Shown here in pieces: positions 17,584-26,816 of a stretch of DNA of 64,000 bases (its first letter is position 1; each line of letters begins with the position of its first letter). The notes under the pieces are model-generated. The model did not search any database and had not been told where the DNA came from. It was given only the letters and a program-made list of their open reading frames with translations. Both the position numbers and the translations under genes were made by a program. This DNA comes from an uncultured Methanobrevibacter sp. Lineage in GTDB: Archaea; Methanobacteriota; Methanobacteria; Methanobacteriales; Methanobacteriaceae. Location of the stretch: positions 1 through 64,000 of the forward strand of contig CACYJH010000011.1 of the NCBI GenBank assembly GCA_902774685.1. Direction: 5' to 3'.

Positions 17584-17751
17584 ATGGACCTTCAAAAAAA
17601 TAGAGGAATGATTATTCTTATTGTTGCATTGATATTGGCTGTTATCCTAACCTTTTACGTTGGAGTCGTAAATCCAATCATATTGGGATTAGGAATTCTT
17701 GCAATAATTGTAATCATATTAAACATTTACCTTGAAAAGGTGAAAAAATAA
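17584..17751 (+). CDS. 55-residue two-helix membrane protein
   Basis: A short reading frame of 55 codons with a clear GGTGA ribosome binding site six bases before the ATG. The product has a charged start (MDLQKNRG), two hydrophobic segments (about 9-28 and 30-49) broken by a Val-Asn-Pro turn, and a basic end (EKVKK). It starts 16 bases after the regulator stop, so the two are very likely co-transcribed. No family recognised. The clean start signal and hydrophobic pattern argue that it is real despite its size. Confidence 0.7.
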   Translation: MDLQKNRGMIILIVALILAVILTFYVGVVNPIILGLGILAIIVIILNIYLEKVKK

Positions 17752-17811
17752 TCAAAATTTAAAACAAAATTTAAAAAATCATTTTAAGAAATTTTAAGAA
17801 AAAAGGAAGAT

Positions 17812-18240
17812 TTAGGATTCATCTTCAATGTCACATGGCTTAATCCACTCTTCCTCACCATTTACCAGAGTTTGAATTGCATCTATTATGCAATGAGAAT
17901 TCCACCCAACCACTGCATCAGCTTTCTCCACTATTTCCTCTACAACATATTCCACACCAAAGGAACGAACAAAAAGCAAAGGAATATCAAATTCCTGTGA
18001 TTTGTCTATCAACTCATCACAAATTTCCTTATTTTGATGATATAGACCATACAACAATACAATTACATCTATTTTTTCAAACAGCTCATCATTCAACTCA
18101 TTATCCTGATTATTGTATTCATTCCATAAGAAGTCAGTTTGGCTGTTTATCCTTTCCTTATAGAATTCATATTCATTATAGGAATCAATTCCCTTGCTTA
18201 TAAGAAGATTATAAACCTTATTTTGATTTTCACTTGACAT
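17812..18240 (-). CDS. TIR-like domain protein (MTH538/ThsB-related)
   Basis: The 142-residue protein resembles the MTH538-type TIR-like family that includes ThsB of the Thoeris anti-phage system. The best-matching stretch is IDVIVLLYGLYHQNKEICDEL, IPLLFVRSFG and ADAVVGWNSHCIIDAIQ, corresponding to the conserved strand plus Glu-bearing helix (E76 here), the next strand, and the VGWN...I..AI end. The usual first strand is weak or missing at the N-terminus, so the domain may be divergent. No ThsA-like partner is adjacent. The start is the ATG at 18240 behind AAAGTGAT; an in-frame TTG at 18255 is unlikely. A palindrome shared with fdhD overlaps its promoter. Immune or signalling function is inference. 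Confidence 0.65.
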   Translation of the reverse strand: MSSENQNKVYNLLISKGIDSYNEYEFYKERINSQTDFLWNEYNNQDNELNDELFEKIDVIVLLYGLYHQNKEICDELIDKSQEFDIPLLFVRSFGVEYVVEEIVEKADAVVGWNSHCIIDAIQTLVNGEEEWIKPCDIEDES

Positions 18241-18272
18241 AAAATCACTTTTCAATTGATTAATGATAAATC

Positions 18273-18287
18273 ATAACAATAGTTATA
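18273..18287. promoter_or_regulatory. Inverted repeat ATAAC-AATA-GTTAT at the TIR-like gene promoter
   Basis: The 15 bases ATAACAATAGTTATA lie 33 bases before the TIR-like gene ATG and just after the fdhD stop; they overlap a plausible TATA element. The identical 15-mer occurs upstream of fdhD at 19224-19238. Confidence 0.5.
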
Positions 18288-18314
18288 TCATTGATTAAAA
18301 AAATATAAAAAGAA

Positions 18315-19145
18315 TCATTTGTCCAAATTGATTCTTTCTGTTGCAGTATAAAGATTAAATCTGTCGCCACGTACAAAGCCTACCATGGTGATGTTTCCCT
18401 TTTCCGCAATGTCATAACCAGATCCTGCAGGAGCTGCATTTGAAACCAAAATAGGGATACCTACCCTAACGACTTTAATAAGCATATCTGCAGGCATTCT
18501 GCCACTATAGCATACATAGCATTTGGATAAGTCAAAACCTGCCTTAGCTGCTGCACCGATTACCTTATCAACAGCCACATGACGGCTTACATCCTCACGG
18601 GTAATGAACTGGTCACCATAAACCAATTGTGCAACATGAACACTTCCGGTTTCCTGCCATATTTCCGCCTTAGCTGTAAGCCTTTTCATGTTTTCTATAA
18701 TTTCTGTTGCATCTACAACCAAGTCAGATTCTATCGGTTCAATTGACTTTAGTTCAGTTCTCCATCCTCCTGCACTATCAGACATCACACCTTGATATTC
18801 CAAGAGTCTGCAGGCGCAGGCATGTTTGGCTCCGCCTTCCTTTTCCTGAACCAAATCATCACTTTCAAGGTCTATTTCTGGAGTGTGAAGATGGACAGTT
18901 TTGATGATGACCTTCTTGTCATCAACTTCAATGCTTTCAATCTCATCAACAGATTTGACTAATCCATCACCTAAGCAATATCCAACGGCGAAATCATCCA
19001 AATCTGCAGGATATGTGGAAAATTTCCGTGGCTGGAGGAAGTCAATATAGAAATAGATGTTTTCATCCTCAACGGTCTCTTCCTCAACATGCTCATATTT
19101 CCCATTTTCCCATCTGATTGCGGGAATTTTCTTAATGAACTCCAT
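18315..19145 (-). CDS. fdhD: Formate dehydrogenase accessory sulfurtransferase FdhD
   Basis: The 276-residue protein matches FdhD, which passes sulfur from a cysteine desulfurase to the molybdenum/tungsten bis-MGD cofactor of formate dehydrogenase. Family motifs seen are FAVGYCLGDGLV, TGSVHVAQL, REDVSRHVAVDKVIG, YSGRMPADMLIKVVRVGIPILVSNAAP and GNITMVGFVRGDRFNLYT. The sulfur-carrying loop reads HACACRLL, so the usual Cys-x-x-Cys is here Cys-Ala-Cys. The start is the ATG at 19145, with AAGGTGAGG just upstream; the GTG inside that sequence is unlikely. Formate is a major hydrogenotrophic substrate for Methanobrevibacter. The catalytic fdhAB genes are not in this window. Confidence 0.93.
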   Translation of the reverse strand: MEFIKKIPAIRWENGKYEHVEEETVEDENIYFYIDFLQPRKFSTYPADLDDFAVGYCLGDGLVKSVDEIESIEVDDKKVIIKTVHLHTPEIDLESDDLVQEKEGGAKHACACRLLEYQGVMSDSAGGWRTELKSIEPIESDLVVDATEIIENMKRLTAKAEIWQETGSVHVAQLVYGDQFITREDVSRHVAVDKVIGAAAKAGFDLSKCYVCYSGRMPADMLIKVVRVGIPILVSNAAPAGSGYDIAEKGNITMVGFVRGDRFNLYTATERINLDK

Positions 19146-19222
19146 TTTCCTCACCTTAAAACTAATAAAAATATATAATAATTTTCTTAATTTTCAAATT
19201 ATTTTTAATCTACAATATAATT

Positions 19223-19238
19223 TATAACAATAGTTATA
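19223..19238. promoter_or_regulatory. Inverted repeat TATAAC-AATA-GTTATA upstream of fdhD
   Basis: A 16-base element with perfect 6-base arms, 78 bases before the fdhD ATG. Fifteen of its bases recur at the TIR-like gene promoter (18273-18287) and thirteen upstream of the LarE-like gene (34950-34962). It may be a binding site for a dimeric regulator. Confidence 0.5.
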
Positions 19239-19261
19239 TTTATAAATTTATATTAAATTTA

Positions 19262-20077
19262 TTAAATCTCTTTTAAAATGTTGAATGTTTCCTCTGCCTC
19301 TCTTTCACTTGCAATTCCAACAGAAACCATATCAGCAAAATCCAATGTATTCAGGAAATTGAAAGCTTCCTCTGGCTTTTGAATACCAACTGCTAAAATC
19401 TTATTGATGATGACTTTCTTATCAATCTTTTCAAGCATTGAATTAAGCTCTTCTTGCTTATCTGACCTAAAATCAGGAATATCCATCATGTATCCAAGCT
19501 TGTTAACTGGAATCATGTAAAAGTCAAACAAGCTCTTATCTTCGAGAATAGGAGAATCAATTAATTTCTCACTTGTTTTGAATGGGAAAGAAGTGATTAT
19601 TCCTGCAGGAACTCCTGCACTATTGATCTCATCCAATATCTCGGTTATGAAATCCCAATCATATGTGTCTATAAGGAATTCATCAACAAGCATCACAGAG
19701 TTGTCGAATTGGGCAAGGTTTTCAATGTCTTCCTTCCATGTAGCTTCCATCTTTGCCTGTTCATAATTTGGGAAAACATAATCCATTTCTGTCTTTCCTA
19801 TTGTGGAAACGGATTGCATTTCCACTCCATTGTCACAAGCCATTTTGAATGCCTTAAGGAGATTTTCCTTGTTTGCCAAATTAATAGATCTTACACCACA
19901 CTCATAAGATTTTTCAATGATCTTGCTTACATTGTTCGGGTTTCTAAGCAAGTCCAAATTGTATAAACGAGTCCTATGGCCAAAATAAGCATCTGCAAGA
20001 AATGGGGCATTTCCTAAAACTACACGAGGGATTGATTTTCCTTTGAATTCTAAATCTTCGTTAAAAATAATAAACAC
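19262..20077 (-). CDS. Aldo/keto-reductase-like TIM-barrel protein, function unknown
   Basis: The 271-residue protein has the strand/helix rhythm of a TIM barrel. The opening (GKSIPRVVLGNAPFLADAYFG) and the phrase YECGVRSINLAN resemble the start of aldo/keto-reductase-type barrels, but the usual Asp-Tyr-Lys-His tetrad is not obvious, so a redox role is doubtful. The late KILAVGIQKPEEAFNFL segment resembles the last barrel strands of such proteins. The start is a GTG at 20077 preceded by TTTAGGTC. It lies between fdhD and a radical SAM gene, all minus strand with gaps of 116-161 bases. I regard it as a conserved protein of unknown role. Confidence 0.6.
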   Translation of the reverse strand: MFIIFNEDLEFKGKSIPRVVLGNAPFLADAYFGHRTRLYNLDLLRNPNNVSKIIEKSYECGVRSINLANKENLLKAFKMACDNGVEMQSVSTIGKTEMDYVFPNYEQAKMEATWKEDIENLAQFDNSVMLVDEFLIDTYDWDFITEILDEINSAGVPAGIITSFPFKTSEKLIDSPILEDKSLFDFYMIPVNKLGYMMDIPDFRSDKQEELNSMLEKIDKKVIINKILAVGIQKPEEAFNFLNTLDFADMVSVGIASEREAEETFNILKEI

Positions 20078-20238
20078 GACCTAAATTGATTGATAAAAAG
20101 TTTTTAAAATAATTTTTAATAATTTATAAATCTAAATAAAAATTTAATTAAAATAATTATTATATTTATCGAAAAATAGCTAAAAAATAATAGATTAAAA
20201 AAAATTAAAAAAAGAAAAGATATTAAAAAATTAAAAAA

Positions 20239-21330
20239 TCATTCATTTAATATCCTTTCCACTTCATCCTTGTGTTCAAACAATACACACCCACCTTCAT
20301 GATCATCCAAAAGAATGCCTCCATCACGAAGGGACCTGAATAATTTTGAATCCAATGCTTCAAGAAGAGAGGAATCTTTCACATTTATATCACTGTAAGG
20401 TGAAGCAGGGCAAGGTTCAGCGCCACCATGAGAATTGATATGGAAAAATCCTCTTCCTGCTGCAAGGCATCCTCCAGAAGTCTTTTCATCTCCAGGGAAT
20501 GATAAAAACAGCATGTCATCATACTCGTTTCTAAGAATCTCAAGTTCGTTCAATAGCAATTCTCTTTCATCATCTCCCGGAGCCAGTTCTATGGTTTCCT
20601 CATTTACTGGAACATATTCAATGAAAAATATCACTTTGCATCCAAAATCCCTTAACTGGTTGATGTAATCCCTTGAAAGTAGATTGGACAAGTTTCCTTT
20701 TGTAAATGTAAGTGAAGCACCAAAGATGATGTTGTTCCTTTTCATCAACTCCATTGAATTCAATAGCTGATTATAGACACCTTCTCCTCTCCTAAGATCA
20801 GTTACCTCTTCATCTCCTTCAATGGAAAATATAGGAACCAAGTTTCTGTTTTCATCAAAGAGCTTTAAATAATCATTATTCAGCAAGGTACCATTTGTAA
20901 AGATTGGGAACAGTATTTCCTTGAATTGGCTTGCCTTAATTATAACATCTTCCCTAATCATAGGCTCTCCGCCGGCTAGAACGATAAAACTTATTCCAAG
21001 GCCCTTTGCTTGTTCAAAGATATCCTCCCATTCATCTGCGCTTAATTGATTTAGAGGTTCATCGTCATTGCATGCATCATTTGCCCTTGAATAGCACCCA
21101 GTGCAATGCAAATTGCAGCTGCTTGTAATGCTTGCTATCAAAAAAATAGGAATGTTTTGACCTTTTTTCTCATAATCCTGCCTAATTTTACTTGCTTTAT
21201 TTGTATGTTTTGCAAATTTAGCCAAAAACAGACTCTCTTTAGGATTCTTAAGAGATGCCTTAATCGCATCCTTAACAATGATTTCTGCACCATCAGCAAG
21301 ATATTCTTGTAGATTAAAATCATTTTCCAT
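20239..21330 (-). CDS. Radical SAM protein
   Basis: The 363-residue protein carries the radical SAM cluster motif C72-x3-C76-x2-C79 (SSCNLHCTGCYSRA), a GGEP motif in VLAGGEPMIREDV and the partial barrel that follows. The C-terminal part has further cysteines (GGCLAAGRGFFHINSHGGAEPCPASPYSD and GGCVLFEHKDE) that look like an auxiliary-cluster or substrate-binding region of SPASM type, with fewer cysteines than the classic domain. The substrate is unknown; relatives activate enzymes or modify peptides. The start ATG at 21330 has GAGAGATG before it. The YbjQ-family gene lies 69 bases upstream on the same strand. Confidence 0.88.
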   Translation of the reverse strand: MENDFNLQEYLADGAEIIVKDAIKASLKNPKESLFLAKFAKHTNKASKIRQDYEKKGQNIPIFLIASITSSCNLHCTGCYSRANDACNDDEPLNQLSADEWEDIFEQAKGLGISFIVLAGGEPMIREDVIIKASQFKEILFPIFTNGTLLNNDYLKLFDENRNLVPIFSIEGDEEVTDLRRGEGVYNQLLNSMELMKRNNIIFGASLTFTKGNLSNLLSRDYINQLRDFGCKVIFFIEYVPVNEETIELAPGDDERELLLNELEILRNEYDDMLFLSFPGDEKTSGGCLAAGRGFFHINSHGGAEPCPASPYSDINVKDSSLLEALDSKLFRSLRDGGILLDDHEGGCVLFEHKDEVERILNE

Positions 21331-21399
21331 TATTCATCTCTCACAATAAGCGGCAAATTTCTTTAAAATAAAAAAAATAAAAAAAGAAAAAAGAAAAGA

Positions 21400-21738
21400 T
21401 TATTCTTTTTCAATTACAACAGCAGTACCATATGCTAAAACTTCTTGCATGTTTTGGGATATGCTGTCTGAATCCATTCTCATTGTGATGATTGCATTTG
21501 CACCTAATTCCTTAGCGTGTTCAATGCAACGATTGATGGATTCATCTCTGGATTCTTCCATCATTGAAACGTATTGCTTGATTTCTCCACCGAGCAATCC
21601 TTTTAATCCTGCGCCGATATCTCCACCAAGACCACGTGCACGGACGGTCAATCCATATACGAATCCTTTTTCCTCTACAATTTTGTATCCTGGAATATGA
21701 TCTGCACTTGCAATAGGAAATTCTTCTATACTTACCAT
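21400..21738 (-). CDS. YbjQ family (UPF0145) protein
   Basis: The 112-residue protein matches the YbjQ/UPF0145 family, small proteins that form pentameric rings; some members are described as heavy-metal-binding. Family sequence: FVYGLTVRARGLGGDIGAGLKGLLGGEIKQYVSMMEESR, RCIEHAKELGANAIITMRMDSDSI, and a C-terminal EVLAYGTAVVIE strand. The length is typical. The ATG at 21738 follows GAGGTATTATT. Function is not established. It probably shares a transcript with the radical SAM gene 69 bases downstream. Confidence 0.88.
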   Translation of the reverse strand: MVSIEEFPIASADHIPGYKIVEEKGFVYGLTVRARGLGGDIGAGLKGLLGGEIKQYVSMMEESRDESINRCIEHAKELGANAIITMRMDSDSISQNMQEVLAYGTAVVIEKE

Positions 21739-22166
21739 AATAATACCTCACATCATTTTTTTAAGAATTGATTTCAAATTAACAGAAGTTAATCAGTATA
21801 ATATAGGGCTATTAAGTATATAAACTTTATTAAATTAATTTTAAGGAATTTAAGCTAAAATAAATATTAAAATCAATTAAAAATCAATTGAAAATCATAA
21901 ATAAAATTCAGATAAAAAGGAAAAAATAATAGATGGAATAAACAATTCCGTACAATTATTTAAATATAATGTTAACAATAGATAATAACATTATAAACTA
22001 TCTAATCTAAATTAGATAATACTGTTAAATAATACTGTTAATCTAAATTCATTAGATAATTTATCATTAATTTTAAAAAATTTTTTAAATTGAATTATTT
22101 GATTTAAAAAAATAATTATTATTAAAATTACTTAAAAATTTATTTCAAAAAAGAAACGGTGAAATA
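21739..22166. other. Divergent promoter region between YbjQ-like gene and serA
   Basis: This 428-base gap holds no gene. It contains the promoters of the minus-strand YbjQ-like gene and plus-strand serA. Besides AT-rich filler it has a perfect palindrome at 21999-22018 and a related, looser copy at about 22042-22058, plus AATACTGTTAA repeated at about 22018-22041, listed separately. Confidence 0.6.
21999..22018. promoter_or_regulatory. Perfect palindrome TATCTAAT-CTAA-ATTAGATA upstream of serA
   Basis: Arms of eight bases with a 4-base centre, about 150 bases before the serA ATG. A second copy with 6-base arms (ATCTAA-ATTCA-TTAGAT) sits about 40 bases downstream. Two spaced copies of one palindrome are typical of a regulator binding cooperatively. 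Confidence 0.45.
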
Positions 22167-23741
22167 ATGAAAGCATTAGTCGCAGATGCAATTAACGAAA
22201 AAGGTATTGAAAACTTACAAGAAGTTTGTGAAGTCGTGGTGAATACAAGCATCACCCCTGAAGAATTACTCGAAACCATTGGTGAATATGATGCAATTCT
22301 CATAAGAAGCAGAACCAAATTGCCTGCTGAAGTAATTGAAAAGGCAGACAATCTTAAAATCATTGCTAGAGCAGGTGTAGGTGTAGATAACGTTGATGTA
22401 GCAGCAGCTACCAAAAAAGGTATCATGGTAGTGAATGCACCTGAATCCACCTCAATCACTGTAGCAGAACACACAATGGGACTCATATTAAGCACCATCC
22501 GTAAAATAGCTATTGCGGATAAATCCACAAAAGCAGGAAAATGGGAGAAAAAGGCATTCATGGGTATGGAACTTAGGAACAAGACCCTTGGTGTAATCGG
22601 TATGGGAAGAATCGGATCCCAAGTTGTAAACAGATGTAAGGCATTTGAAATGGATGCAATTGCATACGACCCATATTTACCTCCTGAAGTAGCTAAAAAC
22701 ATGGGTGTTGCGTTATACGAAAACATTGAAGACGTCTTAACCCGTGCAGATATAATTACAATTCACGTTCCACTCACTCCAGAAACTGAACACTCAATTT
22801 CAACTGAACAATTCAAATTAATGAAAAACACTGCACTTATCTTTAACTGTGCACGTGGTGGAATCATTGATGAAGACGCTTTATACGAAGCATTGAAAAA
22901 TGGAGAAATCCTTGGAGCAGGTCTTGACGTATACGAAGAGGAACCTGCAAAAGAAAACAAATTATTCGAATTGGACAATATCGTATGTACTCCTCACATT
23001 GCAGCTTCCACCAAAGAAGCTCAAAGGGATGCAGCTATCATTGTAGCAAATGAAGTAATCACATTATTCCAAGGAGACATGCCTAAAAACGTCATCAACA
23101 TGCCTCGTATGAACAATGCTGAATTTGAAGAAACCAACAATTACTTAGAGCTTTGTGAAAAATTAGGAAGTTTCATTTCACAATCCTCAAGCAGCCCAAT
23201 TAAAAAATTGGAAATTACCTACAAAGGAGAAATTGCAGAACTTCCAAATAGGGAATTGTTCACAAGAACCATCTTGCAAGGTATCTTAAACCCTATTACT
23301 GAAACTGCAGTAAACGCTGTAAACGCAACCACCGTTGCAAAAGCAAGAGGAATCAGCATTACTGAAGCTGTAAGTGATGACAGCGAAGGTTACGACAGCT
23401 TAATCAAAGTTTCCGCTAAAACCAAAACTGGAGAAATGTCTGCTGACGGTACTTACTTACACGAACCTAAAATCATTAAGGTCAACGGCTATTGGGTAGA
23501 TGTAAAACCTGAAGGAAACATGTTTATTGCAAGATACAAAGACATTCCTGGAAGTATCGGTGCAATCGGTACCAAATTCGGTGAACAAAACATTAACATC
23601 GGTATCATGCAAGTAGGAAGAGACTCCTCTGGTGGAGAAGCAGTCATGATCCTTACTTTAGATGAACCAGCTACTAAAGAAGCAGTAGAACAGATCAAAA
23701 AATTAGAAAATGTCTACGCTGCAACCAGTTTAACTCTTTAA
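22167..23741 (+). CDS. serA: D-3-phosphoglycerate dehydrogenase
   Basis: The 524-residue protein is a full-length type I SerA, the first enzyme of serine synthesis, which oxidises 3-phosphoglycerate with NAD. It shows the substrate domain, the NAD-binding Rossmann motif [12 protein letters not shown] (about 143-154), catalytic Arg in [10 protein letters not shown] (about 230), Glu in LDVYEEEP (about 260) and His in CTPHIAAST (about 280). The intervening ASB domain (about 320-440) and a C-terminal ACT domain (about 450-524; [21 protein letters not shown]) that usually binds serine follow. A GGTGA precedes the ATG. Codons are more GC-rich than in neighbours, suggesting high expression. Confidence 0.97.
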   Translation: MKALVADAINEKGIENLQEVCEVVVNTSITPEELLETIGEYDAILIRSRTKLPAEVIEKADNLKIIARAGVGVDNVDVAAATKKGIMVVNAPESTSITVAEHTMGLILSTIRKIAIADKSTKAGKWEKKAFMGMELRNKTLGVIGMGRIGSQVVNRCKAFEMDAIAYDPYLPPEVAKNMGVALYENIEDVLTRADIITIHVPLTPETEHSISTEQFKLMKNTALIFNCARGGIIDEDALYEALKNGEILGAGLDVYEEEPAKENKLFELDNIVCTPHIAASTKEAQRDAAIIVANEVITLFQGDMPKNVINMPRMNNAEFEETNNYLELCEKLGSFISQSSSSPIKKLEITYKGEIAELPNRELFTRTILQGILNPITETAVNAVNATTVAKARGISITEAVSDDSEGYDSLIKVSAKTKTGEMSADGTYLHEPKIIKVNGYWVDVKPEGNMFIARYKDIPGSIGAIGTKFGEQNINIGIMQVGRDSSGGEAVMILTLDEPATKEAVEQIKKLENVYAATSLTL

Positions 23742-23932
23742 GTAGAATGTTGATTAAAAAAAATATCATTAGAATTCATTTGAATTCTAATTCTTTTTCT
23801 TTTTTTAAAATAAAAATAAATTAAAAAATAAACTTTATAAAAATAGCTTTTTTTAAAATTAAAAAATTAATTAAAAAAAATAAAATAATTAATTGCAAAA
23901 ATAACTTTTTTTTAAAAAAATAGAATAATTAT

Positions 23933-24757
23933 TTATTCAATATTATCATCAGAATCTTCTTTTTTATTAGTAACACCTTTTATAACAGGTTTACCATCTC
24001 TGAATTCAATGATTAATCCTAAATCAGGGCTTTGACCATTAATGCGTTCTCCACCAATCCTAACCACTCTTGGATTTAAATCAATGGATCCTAAATCCTC
24101 ATCAGATACATTGTATGGATTAAAGGAAGTGTTTGAACTGGAATCCAATGACCCGCTCAAATCCTCGAATTCATGAGAATACTTGTTGGTCTTTTCATTA
24201 TCATCATCAAAATATGACAAGTCCTTATCCAAATCAAAGAAAGATGGACTGAGCTTTTCTCCATCCATATCCTCAATCTCTTTTTTAATCTCTTCCAAAT
24301 CCTCAAACATCAAATCCTGATTTGAATCTGAGTAATGTCCTACCTCAAAAGTGGTTGGCATACCATAGGAGTCATAAGCTTTCATTGTTTCCAATGAGTA
24401 TGGCTCACAAACAATTATATGGAACGGACCATGCTTGGAAAATGTAATCAAGTCTGCATGAGATGGACTTGCATTATGTCCTGGGTGAGAGTGTACTGAA
24501 CCCCACTTTTTCTGAGTAGGGGGAATCATCCAATCGTTAAAGGTAGCGCTTGTATGAGACCTTTCACCAGGTAAAAAGAGCAATCCGGTAATGTAGAGAA
24601 CATTATTCTTAACATGACCATCAAACATTGCTAAAAATTCATTGGGATATGACTTTTTAGAATAAAATACTACAGAATCAATTACTCCTTGGTCAACACA
24701 AACCTTTTCAAACTGATTCTTTTCATTCATTTTTGAGACCAAATCTTCAAATCCCAC
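23933..24757 (-). CDS. JAMM/MPN domain metalloprotease-like protein
   Basis: The 274-residue protein has a JAMM (Mov34/MPN/PAD-1) domain in residues 1-150. The zinc motif is complete: H89-x-H91, seven residues, S99-x2-D102 (VHSHPGHNASPSHAD), with E40 as the likely general-acid/base Glu. Archaeal JAMM proteins include deSAMPylases that remove ubiquitin-like SAMP tags, and that is a reasonable but unproven guess. Residues about 150-215 are acidic, Ser/Asp-rich and probably disordered. The C-terminal 50 residues form a small beta-rich part. The start is a GTG at 24757 behind GAGGTGG with five-base spacing. Confidence 0.85.
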   Translation of the reverse strand: MGFEDLVSKMNEKNQFEKVCVDQGVIDSVVFYSKKSYPNEFLAMFDGHVKNNVLYITGLLFLPGERSHTSATFNDWMIPPTQKKWGSVHSHPGHNASPSHADLITFSKHGPFHIIVCEPYSLETMKAYDSYGMPTTFEVGHYSDSNQDLMFEDLEEIKKEIEDMDGEKLSPSFFDLDKDLSYFDDDNEKTNKYSHEFEDLSGSLDSSSNTSFNPYNVSDEDLGSIDLNPRVVRIGGERINGQSPDLGLIIEFRDGKPVIKGVTNKKEDSDDNIE

Positions 24758-24854
24758 ATTACCACCTCATTAACTTTAGAATAAATAGTCAATAAATCAT
24801 ATTAAAAAAATGAAATATTAAAGAAATAATAGTATAATAATTTCTCCACAGCAT

Positions 24855-25613
24855 TTATAATTTTTCAAAAAAGTCCTTATTGAAAATATCCAATTCATAA
24901 TCAACAAAAACTTCACTGCGAGTAGATATTGTTTTCTCTTGCTTTTTAGGATTGAATCCTTCTATTTCCCATGACCTTTTATAAATTCCGATTCCTCTCT
25001 TTTTCCAATTTTCAACATCATTAAGATTGATTCCTCTCTCAAAGAGCATATCATGGATGTCACTTGATTTCAATCCTTTGATTTTTTCATTTGCTTGCTT
25101 ATCATCGTATTCTTTTTTCAGTGCCCATATGCCATATCCATTGATGCAATTTCTCCAACATTCATCTTGTCTCCATTTGAAGTAGCTACATATAGATGCA
25201 TCATCAATTGGAATTATTCTTGAATCAAAGGATATAGGAAATACATTATTCCTATCATTATCTGATAACTTATCCAGATTAAATTCATTAGAATAATCGT
25301 TTAATAAATAATATGTAAAGGAACTTGAGGCCAGTGAGGAGAATACAGAATTGATCTTTTCGATTCTGCCTGAAAATGGAATTTCATCCAAAAGAATACT
25401 AATTTCATCGGAGAATGCGTAAATGAACTTAGGTGAAAACTGATTGAAGATATCCAAGCATACATTTGTGATAATATTATAGAAATTCTCATCATAAGGC
25501 TTTTCAAGATCCAATCCCTTTGCCAAACTATGAAACTTACGCCCATCCAAACGTAGAATTATATTTGAGTTCTTTGGAACTTTCATTGTTGAGTAAATTT
25601 CATAATCCTTCAT
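24855..25613 (-). CDS. tRNA(His) guanylyltransferase-like protein (Thg1 family)
   Basis: The 252-residue protein matches the Thg1 family of reverse (3'-to-5') nucleotide-adding polymerases, which add or repair the 5' end of tRNA, classically G-1 of tRNA-His. Signature segments are IILRLDGRKFH (metal-binding Asp), AFSDEISILL (second Asp pair), FDSRI and YFKWRQDECWRNCINGYGIW. The length fits archaeal members. The start is the ATG at 25613 with AGGTGAT before it; the TTG one codon upstream is not favoured. It lies between the JAMM gene and aspartate dehydrogenase, all minus strand but with independent-looking spacing. Confidence 0.93.
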   Translation of the reverse strand: MKDYEIYSTMKVPKNSNIILRLDGRKFHSLAKGLDLEKPYDENFYNIITNVCLDIFNQFSPKFIYAFSDEISILLDEIPFSGRIEKINSVFSSLASSSFTYYLLNDYSNEFNLDKLSDNDRNNVFPISFDSRIIPIDDASICSYFKWRQDECWRNCINGYGIWALKKEYDDKQANEKIKGLKSSDIHDMLFERGINLNDVENWKKRGIGIYKRSWEIEGFNPKKQEKTISTRSEVFVDYELDIFNKDFFEKL

Positions 25614-25690
25614 CAAATCACCTAAATTAAAAATTTTATGATTATATAAATTTTATTAACTTATTTCTTTAAAAAAACATTAATTTCAAA

Positions 25691-26449
25691 TTATGTTCCT
25701 ACTGAGAAACATTCGTTAAAGCTTTTCAATAACTTAATAGCTGAAAATGCTGCTAACATGCTTGTTTTTGGATTTGCAGCAAACGGATAGTTTTCAGAGC
25801 TTGTTCTGAATTCACCGAAGTCACCTTTCACTACCACTTCATGAACATTTCTATCAACTTTAGGGTCTACGATGATCTTTACATCAATATCCATATTGCA
25901 GGCAATACTCAAAGAAGCAGCCACATTAATGTTTACCGGGAACTTCTCTACAGCTTCGGAAGCCTTTCCTTCAAATAGGATCTCTTCCTCTTCAACTTCT
26001 CTGCCTAATGATTTAGGTGCCTTTCTTGTAGTGAGTGAAGCCTGATTTATCTTACCGATTGATGCTGCCTTGATACCATCCAAACCTACTATAGCACCAG
26101 ATGGAGCATAAACCTTTGCCTTATGTTCTTGAGCAGTCTTGTGGACATTTTCTCTAAATTCCTTATCCATCAATGCACCTACACTCATGACCATCAAATC
26201 CACACCTTCTTCCAAAACAGGTATGGCAATGCCTTTTAAAGCCATTGGAGAAGCTGCTTCTACTATCAAATCAACTTTTTTTATCATATCCTCAAGCTTT
26301 ATAACAGCTATACCATTTGCAATCTGTGCAAGGTTTTCAGCTCTTTCTATATCACGGTCATAGAAATACTTGATATCTATTCCATCTTCAGATATTTCAT
26401 TAACTATTGTATTTGCAATAGCTCCACACCCTACTATACCTACAATCAT
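25691..26449 (-). CDS. nadX: L-aspartate dehydrogenase
   Basis: The 252-residue protein matches archaeal and Thermotoga L-aspartate dehydrogenase, which makes iminoaspartate for the first step of NAD synthesis and replaces L-aspartate oxidase in anaerobes. It has an N-terminal Rossmann motif ([12 protein letters not shown], residues 4-15), the SVGALMD and [16 protein letters not shown] segments, [14 protein letters not shown], and the C-terminal [20 protein letters not shown]. The ATG at 26449 follows GGAGATGA. It stands alone, with 367 bases of spacer after the upstream gene. Confidence 0.95.
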   Translation of the reverse strand: MIVGIVGCGAIANTIVNEISEDGIDIKYFYDRDIERAENLAQIANGIAVIKLEDMIKKVDLIVEAASPMALKGIAIPVLEEGVDLMVMSVGALMDKEFRENVHKTAQEHKAKVYAPSGAIVGLDGIKAASIGKINQASLTTRKAPKSLGREVEEEEILFEGKASEAVEKFPVNINVAASLSIACNMDIDVKIIVDPKVDRNVHEVVVKGDFGEFRTSSENYPFAANPKTSMLAAFSAIKLLKSFNECFSVGT

Positions 26450-26816
26450 TAGTTCATCTCCGATATAATTTTGAATATTTATATATTTATCCTTAATATT
26501 AATAAATTTTTATTAAATAAAAAACTATCTGATTATTTAAGTCTTAAATTAAAATCTAAAAAAATAATCAATCAGATAAGCAATCCAATATTCATAATGA
26601 AAAATGAAAATTTGTAAACCATTTATTATAAATTGTTAATAACATTGATAATAACAGAAAAAATAGAAAAGATCACTTCATGAAAATAAAATTAAAAAAG
26701 AGAAAATAAATTAAATATGTTAATTAATCTGAAACTACATTTAGAAAAACAGGCTAATAATCAAAGGATATGGTAAAAAATCTCAAAGATTAATAACATA
26801 TTTGCTTAATAAAGAC
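26450..26816. other. Intergenic region without recognised feature
   Basis: AT-rich spacer of 367 bases between the nadX start and the end of the PRC-barrel gene (both minus). I see only scattered AT-rich direct repeats (gttaataacattgataataac near 26635-26655) and presumably the nadX promoter near 26470-26490. No gene or strong hairpin. Confidence 0.5.

Noticed and set aside
17877-18203. A 108-codon frame antisense to the TIR-like gene
   Set aside because: The translation is rich in His, Gln and Ser without pattern, whereas the minus strand gives a recognisable TIR-like family and has a good start.
22145-22726. A 193-codon open frame antisense to serA
   Set aside because: It lies wholly opposite a well-conserved gene, has no ribosome binding site and gives a protein without recognisable features.
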